64,000 nucleotides of DNA, taken from the NCBI GenBank assembly GCA_021730635.1, contig JAJNNC010000019.1, positions 1 through 64,000 on the forward strand, written 5' to 3'. The position numbers were made by a program, and so were the translations under genes. This stretch comes from Catalimonadaceae bacterium JC749. Its GTDB lineage: Bacteria > Bacteroidota > Bacteroidia > Cytophagales > Cyclobacteriaceae. Below are positions 46,634 to 57,502 of this stretch, piece by piece; position 1 is the stretch's first letter, and every line of letters starts with the position of its first letter. Under the pieces are notes generated by a model. It worked only from the letters and a program-made list of their open reading frames with translations. It made no database searches and was not told where the DNA came from.

Positions 46634-49600
46634 ATGAAGAGTAAATCTACACACCTACGGTTGAGCTGCCGAAGGCATCTTTTGATGATTTTGTGCAGCT
46701 TGTTTTTCGTTATGTATGGTCTGCCAGATGCTATGGCACAGGGCAGTACAGTTTCTGGTAAAGTGACTTCTTCTGATGGAGGAGAGCCTTTACCCGGTGT
46801 TAACGTCATCGTAAAAGGAACCACACAGGGTACTGTCACTGATATTGAAGGAAATTACAGTGTAAGTGCCGATCAAACCGATACCCTTACTTTCTCTTTT
46901 ATCGGATTTGTCTCTGAGGAAGTGCCTGTTAATAATCGTTCTACTGTGAATGTGCAGATGGGAACCGATATTCAGCAGCTTTCTGAAGTAGTAGTGACAG
47001 CTTTAGGGATCGAGCGGGAAGAAAGAGCATTGGGCTACTCAGTACAGGAAATTGAAGGAGAAAGCATTACAAAAGCCAGAGAAGTCAATGTGGTCAACTC
47101 ACTCTCCGGAAGAATTGCCGGTGTGCAGGTGAGTGGTGCTTCCGGAAATATGGGAGGGTCTTCCAGAATTCTTATCAGAGGTGTCAACTCTGTGGCGGGC
47201 AATAACCAACCGCTATTCGTCGTAGACGGTGTTCCGCTCGATAACTCCAACTTTACTACTACTAATCAGGCCAGGGGTGCCGGTGGCTATGATTATGGTA
47301 ACATGGCCCAGGATATTAATCCTGATGATATTGCCTCTATCTCTGTTCTGAAAGGCCCTAGTGCCGCTGCACTGTATGGTACACGTGCTGCCAATGGCGT
47401 CATCCTGATTACGACCAAAAGTGGCAAAGGACAAAAAGGAATAGGAGTAGATGTTAACTCCAGTGTTACCATGGATAATGTCTATATTTTACCTAACTAC
47501 CAGAATGAATATGGAGGGGGTAACGGTCCTTTTACACAATTTGAGGGAGAAGATGTGGCTTACTTTGCTTTTGATGAAAGCTGGGGGCCTCGTCTGGATG
47601 GCCGCCCTGTCAGACAGTGGTATAGCTTCTATGAAGGTGATCCGGATTTTGGTCGGGCAACACCCTGGGTAGCCCATCCTAACAATGTGGAAGACTTCTT
47701 TGAAACGGGCGTAACGCTGAACAATAATGTGGCCCTTTCCGGTGGTAATGATAACGCTAATTTCAGATTGTCCTACACCAATATCAATCAGAGTTTTGTC
47801 CTGCCCAACAGTGATCTGGACAGAAATACCATCAGTTTTTCAGGCTCCAGCAAACTCACTGATCGGTTTACAGCTTCTATTTCTGCCAATTATGTCGTCA
47901 ATAGTGCGCTTGGTCGTCCCGGAACCGGTTACGACGGCAACAACGTGATGCAGCAGCTGAACCAGTGGAGCCACCGGCAGATTGATATGGATAAACTGCG
48001 CACCTATAAAACCGCAGAAGGCATACATCGTACCTGGAATATTACAGCTCCCGATGATCTGACGCCGAAATATTCAGATAACCCTTACTGGACGCGCTAT
48101 GAAAACTATCAGAACGATAACAGAGAGCGTGTATTTGGTAATGTAACCTTGAGTTATGAATTTACCGATTGGCTGAGCCTGACTGGTCGGTTGATGACTG
48201 ATTATTATACGGATAGAAGAGAAGAAAGAATTGCAGTAGGTTCACAGGCCATCTCAGAATATGAAGAAGGAGTGCGCGAAGTGAAAGAAACCAACGCAGA
48301 CCTGATCTTAAATTTCGACAGAAGATTATCAGAGGATTTCTCCCTGAATGCTTTTGTAGGAGGTAACCTAAGATACAACACCTATCACCGAAATGTAGGA
48401 ACAACACAGGGTGGGTTGAACGTACCTAACTTTTATAGCCTAGCTAACTCTGCCAGCCCTATCTTGGTAGACGATTATTTTGATGAAAGACAGATCAACA
48501 GTGTATTTGGTAGTGCTTCCCTAGGGTTTAGAGACATGCTCTACGCAGATTTTACCCTGCGTAATGACTGGTCTTCTACCTTACCTGTTGCTAACAACTC
48601 TTACCTGTATCCTTCTGTTTCTGGTAGTTTTGTCTTCTCAGAACTGTCTCCGCTGGTCAATAGCAGTATACTTTCTTTTGGTAAACTCAGAGGAGGTTGG
48701 GCACAAGTGGGTAACGATACCGATCCTTATCGTTTGGGTATCACCTATGCTGCCAAAGAGAGTTTTGGCTCTAATCCCAGGTTCACAGTCCCTAACGCTC
48801 TGAATAATCCCAATCTGCGTCCGGAACAAACTTCTTCCTGGGAGATTGGTACGGATCTTCGTTTCTTCAACGATCGTGTAGGCTTGGATGTTACTTATTA
48901 TAGTTCCGTCAGTACGGATCAGATATTTACCGTAGACGTTACCGCGGCGACAGGTTACGGTTCACAAATCATCAATGCCGGTAAAGTCACCAACAAGGGG
49001 GTTGAACTACAATTAAGAGCGACGCCTGTGTCCCTGAACAGTGGATTCCAGTGGGATGTCATTGTAAACTGGGCCAGAAACAGAAATGAAATCGTAGAGC
49101 TTGCTCCAGGTATCGAAACGTACACATTGACCAACGCACCTTTTTCTGTGAGTGTAGTGGCCAGAGAGGGAGAACCTTATGGAGCAATCATGGGATTTGA
49201 CTTTGTCTACGATAATAATGGCAACAAAGTGATCAACCCCAGTGGTACCTATGCCCGTACGACCGAGCAGGTGCCTTTAGGAAATGCCATGCCAGACTGG
49301 ACCGGTGGTATTACCAACGCTTTCTCTTTTAAAGGCGTAACGGCCAGCGTTCTCATCGATGGAAGAAAAGGAGTCGATATCTTCTCCATTTCTAATATGT
49401 TCGGTAAATACAGTGGTATGTTTGAAGAAACAGTGGCAGGGGATATCCGTGAGCTGGGTGTAATTGCTGAAGGCGTGGTCAATGTGGGCACACCCGAAAA
49501 TCCGCAATATGAACCCAATACCACTCGTTTGTCTGCGATAAACTTTTTCCAGGGCCTCTATGGTAGAGATGCAGCGCATGTATACGATGGCAGCTTTATC

Positions 49601-49831
49601 AAACTGCGGGAAGTTACCTTGGGTTATACCTTACCCAACAGCCTGATAGGCAATTCTCCTTTCAGAAAGGTAACCCTATCCCTGGTAGGTCGTAACCTGG
49701 CCCTGTTGTATAAAAAGATACCACACCTGGATCCTGAAAATACGCTTAGCTCAGGCAACATTCAGGGTATTGAAGGGGCGCAGTTGCCTTCTATCAGATC
49801 CTGGGGTTTTAATTTAAGCTTTGGCCTATAA
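46634..49831 (+). CDS. SusC/RagA-family TonB-dependent outer-membrane transporter
   Basis: About 1065 residues from the ATG at 46634 (MKSKSTHLRLSCRRHLLMIL), signal ending near YGLPDAMAQ. The order is typical: carboxypeptidase-like domain (VSGKVTSSDGGEPLPGVNVI, VTDIEGNYSVSA), SusC motif (LSEVVVTALGIEREERALGY), plug domain (VNSLSGRIAGVQVSG, PLFVVDGVPL, ISVLKGPSAAALYGTRAANG, VILITTKSGK), then a 22-strand barrel ending RSWGFNLSFGL. With SusD it imports glycans or other large nutrients. The gap to susD is 23 bp. Confidence 0.95.
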   Translation: MKSKSTHLRLSCRRHLLMILCSLFFVMYGLPDAMAQGSTVSGKVTSSDGGEPLPGVNVIVKGTTQGTVTDIEGNYSVSADQTDTLTFSFIGFVSEEVPVNNRSTVNVQMGTDIQQLSEVVVTALGIEREERALGYSVQEIEGESITKAREVNVVNSLSGRIAGVQVSGASGNMGGSSRILIRGVNSVAGNNQPLFVVDGVPLDNSNFTTTNQARGAGGYDYGNMAQDINPDDIASISVLKGPSAAALYGTRAANGVILITTKSGKGQKGIGVDVNSSVTMDNVYILPNYQNEYGGGNGPFTQFEGEDVAYFAFDESWGPRLDGRPVRQWYSFYEGDPDFGRATPWVAHPNNVEDFFETGVTLNNNVALSGGNDNANFRLSYTNINQSFVLPNSDLDRNTISFSGSSKLTDRFTASISANYVVNSALGRPGTGYDGNNVMQQLNQWSHRQIDMDKLRTYKTAEGIHRTWNITAPDDLTPKYSDNPYWTRYENYQNDNRERVFGNVTLSYEFTDWLSLTGRLMTDYYTDRREERIAVGSQAISEYEEGVREVKETNADLILNFDRRLSEDFSLNAFVGGNLRYNTYHRNVGTTQGGLNVPNFYSLANSASPILVDDYFDERQINSVFGSASLGFRDMLYADFTLRNDWSSTLPVANNSYLYPSVSGSFVFSELSPLVNSSILSFGKLRGGWAQVGNDTDPYRLGITYAAKESFGSNPRFTVPNALNNPNLRPEQTSSWEIGTDLRFFNDRVGLDVTYYSSVSTDQIFTVDVTAATGYGSQIINAGKVTNKGVELQLRATPVSLNSGFQWDVIVNWARNRNEIVELAPGIETYTLTNAPFSVSVVAREGEPYGAIMGFDFVYDNNGNKVINPSGTYARTTEQVPLGNAMPDWTGGITNAFSFKGVTASVLIDGRKGVDIFSISNMFGKYSGMFEETVAGDIRELGVIAEGVVNVGTPENPQYEPNTTRLSAINFFQGLYGRDAAHVYDGSFIKLREVTLGYTLPNSLIGNSPFRKVTLSLVGRNLALLYKKIPHLDPENTLSSGNIQGIEGAQLPSIRSWGFNLSFGL

Positions 49832-49854
49832 TAATTTGATAACAGACAATTAAG

Positions 49855-51372
49855 ATGAGAAATATCATAAATCATATAAAAGTGCTGATGTTAGCAGGAC
49901 TCATTGTTACGGTGAGTGCTTGTGAGGATTTTGAAGAAATGAATACCAATCCTAATCAGCCCCCTGTAGTACCTACATCAGCCCTGCTTACTTCTGCTCA
50001 GAAACAGCTGATGGACCATATCTGGGACGAATGGCATAACGGACGTTTTGGTATGCTGTACGCTCAATATTGGTCAGCCAATGAATATACTGACGAAAGC
50101 CGGTATCAACTCAGACAAGGAGTAAATGATAACTACTGGGTATATTACTATGCCGGTAGAGATGCTTTGCTGGATGGAGAAACAAACGGCGGTGGCATCC
50201 AGGATTTGCAGGAAATTATCCGGCTTAACCAGGAAAGACCCCAGGATTTTGCGGCTTATGGAGATACAGAGAACCAGATTGCCGTAGCCATGATTATGAA
50301 AGCCTGGATGTTCCAGATTATCACCGATATCTGGGGTGATGTGCCATATGCGGAAGCCCTGCAAGGTTCTGGTGATGTTTCACCAGCCTATACCCCTCAG
50401 GCTGAAATTTATACAAGTCTTCTGACTGAGTTGACAGAGGCTAGTAATATGATCACTGTAGAAGAGGCTGGCTTTGCCACGGGAGATCTTATTTACAGTG
50501 GAGATATGGCAAAGTGGAAGAAGTTTGCCAATTCCCTGAAATTAAGAGTAGCCATCAGAATGGCCGACAGAGACCCTGCCATGGCAGCTACTGCTATACA
50601 GGAAGCCGTGACAGCAGGTGTTTTTGAGAGTAATGATGACAATGCCTTACTTCGTTATGTGGAAACTGTACCAAACAATAATCCACTCAATGAGGATCGG
50701 AAAACAAGAGCAGACTTTGCCGCCAGTGAACCGCTGATTGATTTGCTGAAAGCATACAATGATCCGCGTATAGATTACTATGCGGCACCCAATGCTAATG
50801 GAGAATATGTAGGACTGACTTATGGTTTGACACAGGCACAGGCAGGTGCTATTCCTAACAGCGCTGTATCACAACCCAGTGAGGAAGTGTTACAACCAAA
50901 TGCCCCTGGTGTCTATATGGATTATGCAGAAGTACTGTTCACTTTGTCTGAAGCCGTGGCCAGAGGTTTTATCACCACCGGCACTGCTGATGGCTATTAT
51001 AACCAAGCAATTGCTGCTTCTATGGAATATTGGGCAGGCTTAGGAGGAGCAACCATTGATCCAGCTGTCGTCCAGAATTATTATACCACTGTTGCGCCTT
51101 ACAATCCAGCCAACTGGAAACAGTCTATCGGAGAGCAAAAGTGGCTGGCACTGTACATGCAGGGCATTCAGGGCTGGACAGAGTGGAGACGTCTTGATTT
51201 TACGGGCGTACTGGAAATGCCTGCTGCCGGACCGCTGGTAGGGACTGGGATTCCTGTTCGTGTCACCTATCCTGTGAGTGAGCAGAGACTCAACCAGGAA
51301 AGCTACAACGAAGCCGTACAAAGACAAGGTCCTGATGAGTTAGGTACCCGTATGTGGTGGGACGTTAATTAG
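49855..51372 (+). CDS. SusD/RagB-family outer-membrane lipoprotein
   Basis: A protein of 505 residues. Lipobox IVTVSACEDF. SusD-like_2-type features: FEEMNTNPNQPPVVPTSALL, MKAWMFQIITDIWGDVPYAE, AYTPQAEIYTSLLTELTEAS, SGDMAKWKKFANSLKLRVAI, and near the C-terminus NWKQSIGEQKWLALYMQGIQ and EWRRLDFTG. It is the surface lid of the SusC channel and binds the ligand. No glycosidase genes follow, so the substrate cannot be deduced. A small lipoprotein gene is next. Confidence 0.94.
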   Translation: MRNIINHIKVLMLAGLIVTVSACEDFEEMNTNPNQPPVVPTSALLTSAQKQLMDHIWDEWHNGRFGMLYAQYWSANEYTDESRYQLRQGVNDNYWVYYYAGRDALLDGETNGGGIQDLQEIIRLNQERPQDFAAYGDTENQIAVAMIMKAWMFQIITDIWGDVPYAEALQGSGDVSPAYTPQAEIYTSLLTELTEASNMITVEEAGFATGDLIYSGDMAKWKKFANSLKLRVAIRMADRDPAMAATAIQEAVTAGVFESNDDNALLRYVETVPNNNPLNEDRKTRADFAASEPLIDLLKAYNDPRIDYYAAPNANGEYVGLTYGLTQAQAGAIPNSAVSQPSEEVLQPNAPGVYMDYAEVLFTLSEAVARGFITTGTADGYYNQAIAASMEYWAGLGGATIDPAVVQNYYTTVAPYNPANWKQSIGEQKWLALYMQGIQGWTEWRRLDFTGVLEMPAAGPLVGTGIPVRVTYPVSEQRLNQESYNEAVQRQGPDELGTRMWWDVN

Positions 51373-51407
51373 TAAAGTTGTTACTCAAATAATAAAAATA
51401 TTTTGTT

Positions 51408-51749
51408 ATGAACATGCATAAAATTTTAGGCATATTTGTCGTAGTTGCCTTATTCTTCATGACTTCTTGCAACCTTGATGGTGAAGAAAATATTGACTGG
51501 CGGCCGGGAGATTCTCTGATCATTCAGGGAAGTCCTGAGGTAGTAGCCGGCACTCTGGGTGAACCATATTTTGTAGAAGGTTTCACAATTAAAAAAGAGT
51601 ATGCCTGGACGCTCAACGGTAGTACATTGCAGGCAGACAGAGAAGGCGAGTTTATTTATGTAGACTTTCCTACGGCCGGTGACTATACCATTACCGTCAA
51701 TAATGGTACCCACGAAGGTACACTTACTGTGACTGCTGTCACTGAATAG
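51408..51749 (+). CDS. Small Ig-like lipoprotein of the SusCD operon
   Basis: A protein of 113 residues. Lipobox FFMTSCNLDG. The mature part reads as an Ig/PKD-like strand domain (DSLIIQGSPEVVAGTLGEPY, YAWTLNGSTLQADREGEFIY, DYTITVNNGTHEGTLTV). It begins 35 bp after the susD stop and ends before a strong terminator, so the operon is susC-susD-this gene. A surface-glycan or ligand-binding accessory role is likely but unproven. Confidence 0.8.
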   Translation: MNMHKILGIFVVVALFFMTSCNLDGEENIDWRPGDSLIIQGSPEVVAGTLGEPYFVEGFTIKKEYAWTLNGSTLQADREGEFIYVDFPTAGDYTITVNNGTHEGTLTVTAVTE

Positions 51750-51809
51750 ATTAGGATTGAATCTTACTTATATATTTGATTGTAAAATCATTATTTAATG
51801 ACTTCAAAG

Positions 51810-51840
51810 AGGCTGCCCATCATGGGTGGCCTTTTTCTTT
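51810..51840 (+). terminator. Rho-independent terminator of the SusCD operon
   Basis: AGGCTGCCCAT and ATGGGTGGCCT pair through 11 positions (two non-Watson-Crick) with a one-base loop, and run into TTTTTCTTT. Confidence 0.75.
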
Positions 51841-51938
51841 GATACCAGGCCCCATCCGCTGAAATAGACAGCCTGGAAATTACCTTGCCATGAATATATT
51901 TTTTAAATTAAGTCATCATCCTTTGACCTTTTCTACCC

Positions 51939-53546
51939 ATGAAACGAAGAAAATTCTTGCAGTATGGTGCGCTGGGGGGTGCCTCCCTTACTTTCCCTTT
52001 TCGAGGTACTGGTAATGCTTTTTCCAAGCGCAGCGTCCCTCTACAGGATAGTGAACTGGAAGAGATCACGGTGTCCTCTTTGCAGGAAGGCATGCAGTCC
52101 GGAAAATACACGGCCCGTTCTATTACGGAAGCGTACCTGTCACGGATCGAGGCGCTGGACCAACAGGGACCTTCGCTTCGGTCTGTCATTGAAATCAATC
52201 CGGATGCCCTGTCCATTGCCGATCGCCTGGATCAGGAAAGAAAGGCAGGAAACGTTAGGGGAGCCTTGCATGGCATTCCGGTTCTGATCAAGGACAACAT
52301 CGATACGGCTGATAAAATGCAAACGACAGCCGGTTCACTGGCCTTGGTGGGTTCCAGGGTCAAGCAGGATGCGTTTATCGTCCAACAGCTGCGGGAAGCA
52401 GGTGCCGTTCTGCTGGGCAAAACAAACCTGAGTGAGTGGGCCAACTTCCGGTCGGAGCGTTCTTCCAGTGGCTGGAGTGGCCGGGGTGGGCAAACCCGCA
52501 ATCCTTATGTGCTGGACCGCAACCCCTGTGGTTCCAGTTCAGGGTCGGGCGTAGCCGTATCTGCCAACCTATGTGCTATTGCGGTAGGCACTGAAACCAA
52601 CGGCTCCATTGTCTGTCCTTCTTCTACCAACGGCATCGTAGGCATCAAACCAACAGTAGGTTTGGTGAGTCGGGCGGGTATCATTCCCATCGCCCACAGT
52701 CAGGATACCGCCGGCCCTATGGCCCGCACGGTCACCGATGCGGCGCTCCTGCTGGGAGCCCTCACAGGCATCGATCCCCGTGATCCGGTGACGCAGCAAA
52801 GTCAGGGACAGTTGCATCAGGATTATACCCGGTTTCTGGATGCGCAGGGACTCAGAGGGGCACGTATCGGTGTGGGAAGAAATTTCTTCGGTTTTCATGA
52901 AAGAGTAGACCAACTCATGGAAGAGGCGATCCGCCTGATGAAAGAACAAGGTGCGACGTTGATCGAGCTGGAAGAAGTGATGCCCAACGAAGAACTGGAA
53001 GGCGCTGGCTATGAGGTGCTCTTATATGAGTTCAAAGCCGACCTGAACCAATACCTGGCCGGACTGGCTGATGCCCCGGTACGTACGCTCAAAGACCTGA
53101 TAGCGTTCAACAAAGCCCATGCAAAAGAGGAAATGCCCTACTTCGGACAGGAAATTTTTCTGAAAGCAGAAGAAAAAGGTGACCTGGAAACACAGGATTA
53201 CAAGAAAGCCCTGGAGAAAATCCACGAGGTATCCAGAGACAAGGGGATCGACAAAGTCAGAAAAGAACACCAACTGGATGCGATTATCGCCCCTACGGGT
53301 GGACCGGCCTGGAAAACAGACCTGATCAATGGAGATCATTTTGGCGGAGGCAGTTCTTCACCCGCAGCCATGGCTGGTTATCCGAATATTACAGTGCCCG
53401 CAGGATATGTCTTTGGATTACCGGTAGGGATTTCTTTCTTTTCCGGTGCCTACCAGGAGCCTACACTAATCCGTCTGGCTTACGCTTTCGAACAGGCTAC
53501 CCAGCATAGAAAGGTACCACAATTTCTGGCAAAAGCGGAGGGATAA
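51939..53546 (+). CDS. Amidase signature enzyme with twin-arginine signal
   Basis: A protein of 535 residues. The start MKRRKFLQYGALGGASLTFP contains a twin-arginine-type signal (KRRKFLQ). The amidase domain has the Ser-cisSer-Lys triad: Lys in HGIPVLIKDNIDTADK, cis-Ser in NPCGSSSGSGVAVSANLC, Ser in VGTETNGSIVCPSSTNG, then GIKPTVGLVSRAGIIPIAHS and TAGPMARTV. The enzyme hydrolyses an amide, perhaps of peptide or nitrogen compounds, in the periplasm. It stands alone between the Sus operon and the divergent catalase gene. Confidence 0.92.
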   Translation: MKRRKFLQYGALGGASLTFPFRGTGNAFSKRSVPLQDSELEEITVSSLQEGMQSGKYTARSITEAYLSRIEALDQQGPSLRSVIEINPDALSIADRLDQERKAGNVRGALHGIPVLIKDNIDTADKMQTTAGSLALVGSRVKQDAFIVQQLREAGAVLLGKTNLSEWANFRSERSSSGWSGRGGQTRNPYVLDRNPCGSSSGSGVAVSANLCAIAVGTETNGSIVCPSSTNGIVGIKPTVGLVSRAGIIPIAHSQDTAGPMARTVTDAALLLGALTGIDPRDPVTQQSQGQLHQDYTRFLDAQGLRGARIGVGRNFFGFHERVDQLMEEAIRLMKEQGATLIELEEVMPNEELEGAGYEVLLYEFKADLNQYLAGLADAPVRTLKDLIAFNKAHAKEEMPYFGQEIFLKAEEKGDLETQDYKKALEKIHEVSRDKGIDKVRKEHQLDAIIAPTGGPAWKTDLINGDHFGGGSSSPAAMAGYPNITVPAGYVFGLPVGISFFSGAYQEPTLIRLAYAFEQATQHRKVPQFLAKAEG

Positions 53547-53664
53547 GCTGGGAGAGCATCATCACGCCAACACGCAGGTGTTACGTAGTGATCAGTAAAA
53601 AGTAATAGCCCTCTGCCGGCTTGCCAAAAAGGGTCGCCTGTCCAGAGAGCTATTGAAACATGAC

Positions 53665-55821
53665 TTACACGGCATGTACCTTGCTTTCTCTTTCCCAGAA
53701 TCTTACCTGTCGGCAGGATTCTAAAAACCTGCTGATGTCTTCTCCTTTCTCCAGGGCTATACATCCCTGATCCAGGCTATCGGCAATACCTGCCTTTTCC
53801 AGCAAAGGCATCGCTGCCTTCGTATAGCCGATAAATTTCGCATGCGCAAAGGCATCGGCTACAAAATCACGGGCAGTAGATTCTTTTGCCAGCATTTCCG
53901 TTCCTTTCTCAGACAATAGCAATACCACCGCATCATACAATACGGATGGACCTCCATTGACTTTCTGCTTGGCCTCAACCCATGTGCCATCGCTGGCTTC
54001 CACACCTCCTACTTTCGGAGCCACAATTTCTATCATAGCACCTTCTTCTTTTACAGCTTTCTCAAGAGCCTTCAGTAACTCCATGTCAGCGCCATCGCTC
54101 AGGAGCACGCCTAGTTTGCGTCCTTTCATGTTTTTAGGACCATTTTTGAGAATACTCAGGGCAGGAGATTCCTTCAGATCCATCCGGGTAGGTTTGGCGG
54201 CATCGGCTGGCTTCGGCATCTCCTTCAGTCCTAATCCGTCACCTACTTTTTTGGCCAGTGTTTCATCTATATTCAGCAGGTGCGATACCATACGAACCCG
54301 GATTTCAGGCCTTTCTACCTTGCTGAGTTCAAAGGTCAGGGCATTGGCAATATGGGTTTGCTCAGTAGGTGTTTGGCTCATATAAAACTGCCGGGCCTGG
54401 CTGTAATGATCAGCAAAGCGTTCTGACCGGATGCGTAGCTTAGCGCCCGATTCCTGACTGGGATAAGAGCGGAAGCCCTGTTGAGGCGATTCACGTGGGC
54501 CTCCCTGCGATCCCCAGGAATTGGGTTCATAGTTGGCCCTGCCTTTCGGATTATGCATGGCCATATGACCATCCTGCTGAAAATGATGGAACGGGCATTT
54601 GGGAGCATTGATTGGAATATGGGTAAAGTTAGGGCTACCCAACCGCTTGAGTTGTGTATCCAGGTAAGAGAAATTTCTTCCCTGCAGCAGCGGATCATTG
54701 GTGAAGTCAATACCGGGTACAATATTTTGCGTACAGAATGCCACCTGCTCCGTTTCGGCAAAGAAATTGTCTACACAGCGATCCAGCACCAGTCGACCTA
54801 CTTTGCGAACGGGTATCTCTTCCTCAGGAATGATCTTGGTAGCGTCCAGCACATCAAAGCCAAACTTATCGGCAAAATCCTCATCAAAAAGCTGTAGTCC
54901 TAGTTCCCACTCAGGAAAATCGCCTTTCTGAATCGCATCCCAAAGGTCGCGCCTATGAAAATCTGGGTCAGCGCCGTTGATCTTGACGGCCTCATTCCAG
55001 ACGACAGATTGCATGCCCAGCTGCGGTTTCCAGTGGAACTTGACAAACGTGGATTTGCCTTCAGCATTCACCAGGCGGAAGGTATGCACCCCAAACCCCT
55101 CCATAAATCTGAAAGACCGGGGGATGGTTCTGTCCGACATGATCCACATCACCATATGCATACTTTCTGGCATCAGGGAGATGAAGTCCCAGAAGTTATC
55201 ATGGGCTGTCTGGGCTTGCGGAAAGCCACGGTCAGGTTCCTGTTTGGCGGCATGGATCAGGTCAGGGAATTTGATGGCATCCTGGATAAAGAAAACCGGA
55301 ATGTTGTTCCCCACAATATCCCAGTTGCCTTGTTTGGTGTAGAGCTTAACAGCGAAACCGCGCACGTCTCTGGCCAGATCCGCAGAGCCTTTATTGCCAG
55401 CCACCGTAGAGAACCGGACAAAGGCGGGTGTCTTTTCTCCTTTTCGCTGGAAGATATCGGCTACGGTAAGGTCTGATAAGGATTCATACAGCTCAAAATA
55501 GCCGTGAGCGCCGAATCCACGGGCATGCACTACCCGTTCAGGGATACGTTCATGGTCAAAATGGAAGATTTTTTCCCGTAAGTGCAGGTCTTCCAAAGCG
55601 GAAGGACCACGAGCGCCAATTTTGAGTGAGTTCTGATCGTCAGAGACAGGAATGCCTTGCTGGGTAGTCAGGATGGGAGTGTCGCCCTCTGCTGTTTGAT
55701 GCGTTTCACCTCCCTCTCCTCTGGTTATTGTCTGATCGGAAAATTTTGCCTGAGTACGTTGTGGGGCCGTATTTTCCTTAGAAGTAGGTTTTTGCTGTGG
55801 TGCAGCTTTGTCTTTTTCCAT
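53665..55821 (-). CDS. katE: Large-subunit catalase (HPII/KatE type)
   Basis: A protein of 718 residues. The N-terminal tail ([17 protein letters not shown]) is basic and disordered. The catalase core shows the distal His in [40 protein letters not shown], the [19 protein letters not shown] channel region and the proximal Tyr in [18 protein letters not shown]. The C-terminal 150 residues form the flavodoxin/DJ-1-like domain of large catalases ([40 protein letters not shown]). It degrades hydrogen peroxide. It adds to katG as a second peroxide enzyme. Confidence 0.96.
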   Translation of the reverse strand: MEKDKAAPQQKPTSKENTAPQRTQAKFSDQTITRGEGGETHQTAEGDTPILTTQQGIPVSDDQNSLKIGARGPSALEDLHLREKIFHFDHERIPERVVHARGFGAHGYFELYESLSDLTVADIFQRKGEKTPAFVRFSTVAGNKGSADLARDVRGFAVKLYTKQGNWDIVGNNIPVFFIQDAIKFPDLIHAAKQEPDRGFPQAQTAHDNFWDFISLMPESMHMVMWIMSDRTIPRSFRFMEGFGVHTFRLVNAEGKSTFVKFHWKPQLGMQSVVWNEAVKINGADPDFHRRDLWDAIQKGDFPEWELGLQLFDEDFADKFGFDVLDATKIIPEEEIPVRKVGRLVLDRCVDNFFAETEQVAFCTQNIVPGIDFTNDPLLQGRNFSYLDTQLKRLGSPNFTHIPINAPKCPFHHFQQDGHMAMHNPKGRANYEPNSWGSQGGPRESPQQGFRSYPSQESGAKLRIRSERFADHYSQARQFYMSQTPTEQTHIANALTFELSKVERPEIRVRMVSHLLNIDETLAKKVGDGLGLKEMPKPADAAKPTRMDLKESPALSILKNGPKNMKGRKLGVLLSDGADMELLKALEKAVKEEGAMIEIVAPKVGGVEASDGTWVEAKQKVNGGPSVLYDAVVLLLSEKGTEMLAKESTARDFVADAFAHAKFIGYTKAAMPLLEKAGIADSLDQGCIALEKGEDISRFLESCRQVRFWERESKVHAV

Positions 55822-56471
55822 AAAAATATATAGTTAAAAAATGATAAATAGTTGAAAAAGCAGTATGAAGAAAACAACGAAGACTAGACATTGTCTGATG
55901 TTAAGTTAGAAAAAATAAATCATTATGTGAATTCAAAGCGGGTGAGAAGTGAGCGTACTGCCTAGATCTCTTTCGGATAACCCCCCTTTGAATCATGTCT
56001 GTTGGCCCTACAGAAAAAATTGTCAACCAAAGCCTGCCACTAGTGAGCAAGGGGCAAACTACTTCAAGAATGACAAACCTCTATTGGCTTATATTGTTGT
56101 AAAAATAGCAACGATAAATTCATTTATTTTTTTCCGAACTCTTTATATATTATTTTGTTGAATATAGTATAATGGATAAAATTATCGAAAATTACTGATT
56201 TTTTATAATTTCCATTTTTAATACTTCAACAACTAGTCAACACTACAGTTTGACCAATTCCATGCCCCATTCGGGGATAATCTATATGCTTCTGCTGCAT
56301 GCATTATCAGTGAAAACAAAACACTGAAATCGCCATGTATTTTCTGAAGCGCAACATCAGCTACTGTTAACAACATCATTGCTTCAGGGCAGTATGGGTT
56401 GTATCCATAACCCACAACAAGAGGCAGTAGTTGGTAAAAATTTATATTAAGAATAATAAAATGTATTGTCT
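55822..56471. other. Intergenic region, no supported gene
   Basis: 650 bp, AT-rich in the middle. A 60-codon minus frame at 56233-56415 lacks family features. The katE promoter should lie in the first 150 bp, but no exact -7 element was found. Confidence 0.45.
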
Positions 56472-57401
56472 ATGAATTTTAAATTATCGAAATATCTGTA
56501 TTACCTTATTTTTATTACAATATCCGTTGGCCTGATCAGTTGTGATGATGACGAAGACGGGGATGTGGGCCCGGTAGAGGAACCGGTTTCCATTGCTGAA
56601 ACCATCGCGGAATCCCCTGACTTTACCATACTGGCAGAGGCACTGAACAAAGCCGGATTGGAGGATATGTTTTCAGGGGATAGCACCTACACAGTGCTGG
56701 CTCCACCGGATGACGCTTTTATCAATGCTGGTATTACCAGTGTAGACGATTATTCACCGGCAGAGCTCCAGGCCATGCTGCAATATCACGTATTTGATCA
56801 GTCGTTGGCTTATGCCGACCTGGACACCGGTTCTGTTGCCACCCTAAATGGTCCGGTCAATTTCAGTTTCTTCGCCGATCGTTTTTTCATCAATGGCGAA
56901 GCCGAATTCCTCCAGATTGATGTGGAAGCCACCAATGGACTCATCCATGTCATCGACGAAGTATTGTTTCCGCCAGAGAAGCCTATCACCACGTTGATCA
57001 GTGAAGAAGAGAATCTGAAGACTTTGCAGGCTGTGCTGCAACGGACAGGCTTAGCCAGCACCCTTACCGGAGCGGGGCCTTATACTTTATTTGCTCCCAC
57101 AGATCTGGCTTTCGAGATATTGCTGGAAGATCTTAACGTGGCCAGTATTGATGAAATCTCTACAGCACAGTTAACGAATATTCTTGAGTACCATGTTGTC
57201 AACGGACAAGAATTTTCTACAGAACTTCCATTTACCGATGTGGAAACAATCACCGGTAACGAATTCAGCGTCACGTTTACAGACCGCATCGTTGTGGTGG
57301 ACCAGAATCCGGACAACGAAAACGCTGTGATAGTCAGGGATAACTTATTAGGAACCAATGGACTCGTTCATAAGATAGACCGGGTGTTGTTGCCGGAGTA
57401 A
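56472..57401 (+). CDS. Fasciclin (FAS1) domain lipoprotein
   Basis: About 309 residues from the ATG at 56472 (MNFKLSKYLYYLIFITISVG). Lipobox SVGLISCDDDE, with an acidic stretch after it. Two FAS1 domains: the first with PDFTILAEALNKAGLEDMFS, YTVLAPPDDAFINAG and TNGLIHVIDEVLFPPE; the second with LKTLQAVLQRTGLASTLTG, YTLFAPTDLAFE, ILEYHVVNGQEF and TNGLVHKIDRVLLPE. FAS1 proteins are adhesion or matrix modules. It is followed by a strong terminator. Confidence 0.93.
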   Translation: MNFKLSKYLYYLIFITISVGLISCDDDEDGDVGPVEEPVSIAETIAESPDFTILAEALNKAGLEDMFSGDSTYTVLAPPDDAFINAGITSVDDYSPAELQAMLQYHVFDQSLAYADLDTGSVATLNGPVNFSFFADRFFINGEAEFLQIDVEATNGLIHVIDEVLFPPEKPITTLISEEENLKTLQAVLQRTGLASTLTGAGPYTLFAPTDLAFEILLEDLNVASIDEISTAQLTNILEYHVVNGQEFSTELPFTDVETITGNEFSVTFTDRIVVVDQNPDNENAVIVRDNLLGTNGLVHKIDRVLLPE

Positions 57402-57456
57402 AATTCTTTTAATGAACAGTGTAAAGGTCAGCTATTCATACTGACCGATTGAAAAG

Positions 57457-57483
57457 ATGCAGGGATCAGCCTGCATTTTTTTT
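57457..57483 (+). terminator. Rho-independent terminator
   Basis: ATGCAGG and CCTGCAT pair perfectly around a 6-base loop, followed by eight T. It lies 56 bp after the fasciclin gene. Confidence 0.85.
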
Positions 57484-57502
57484 ATGTCTGATGAGCAGGA
57501 AG

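Noticed and set aside
53957..55476. Long plus-strand ORFs opposite the catalase gene
   Set aside because: They are antisense shadows of a well-supported katE-type gene.
56233..56415. 60-codon minus-strand ORF upstream of the fasciclin gene
   Set aside because: No recognised domain and no promoter or ribosome site; treated as chance.
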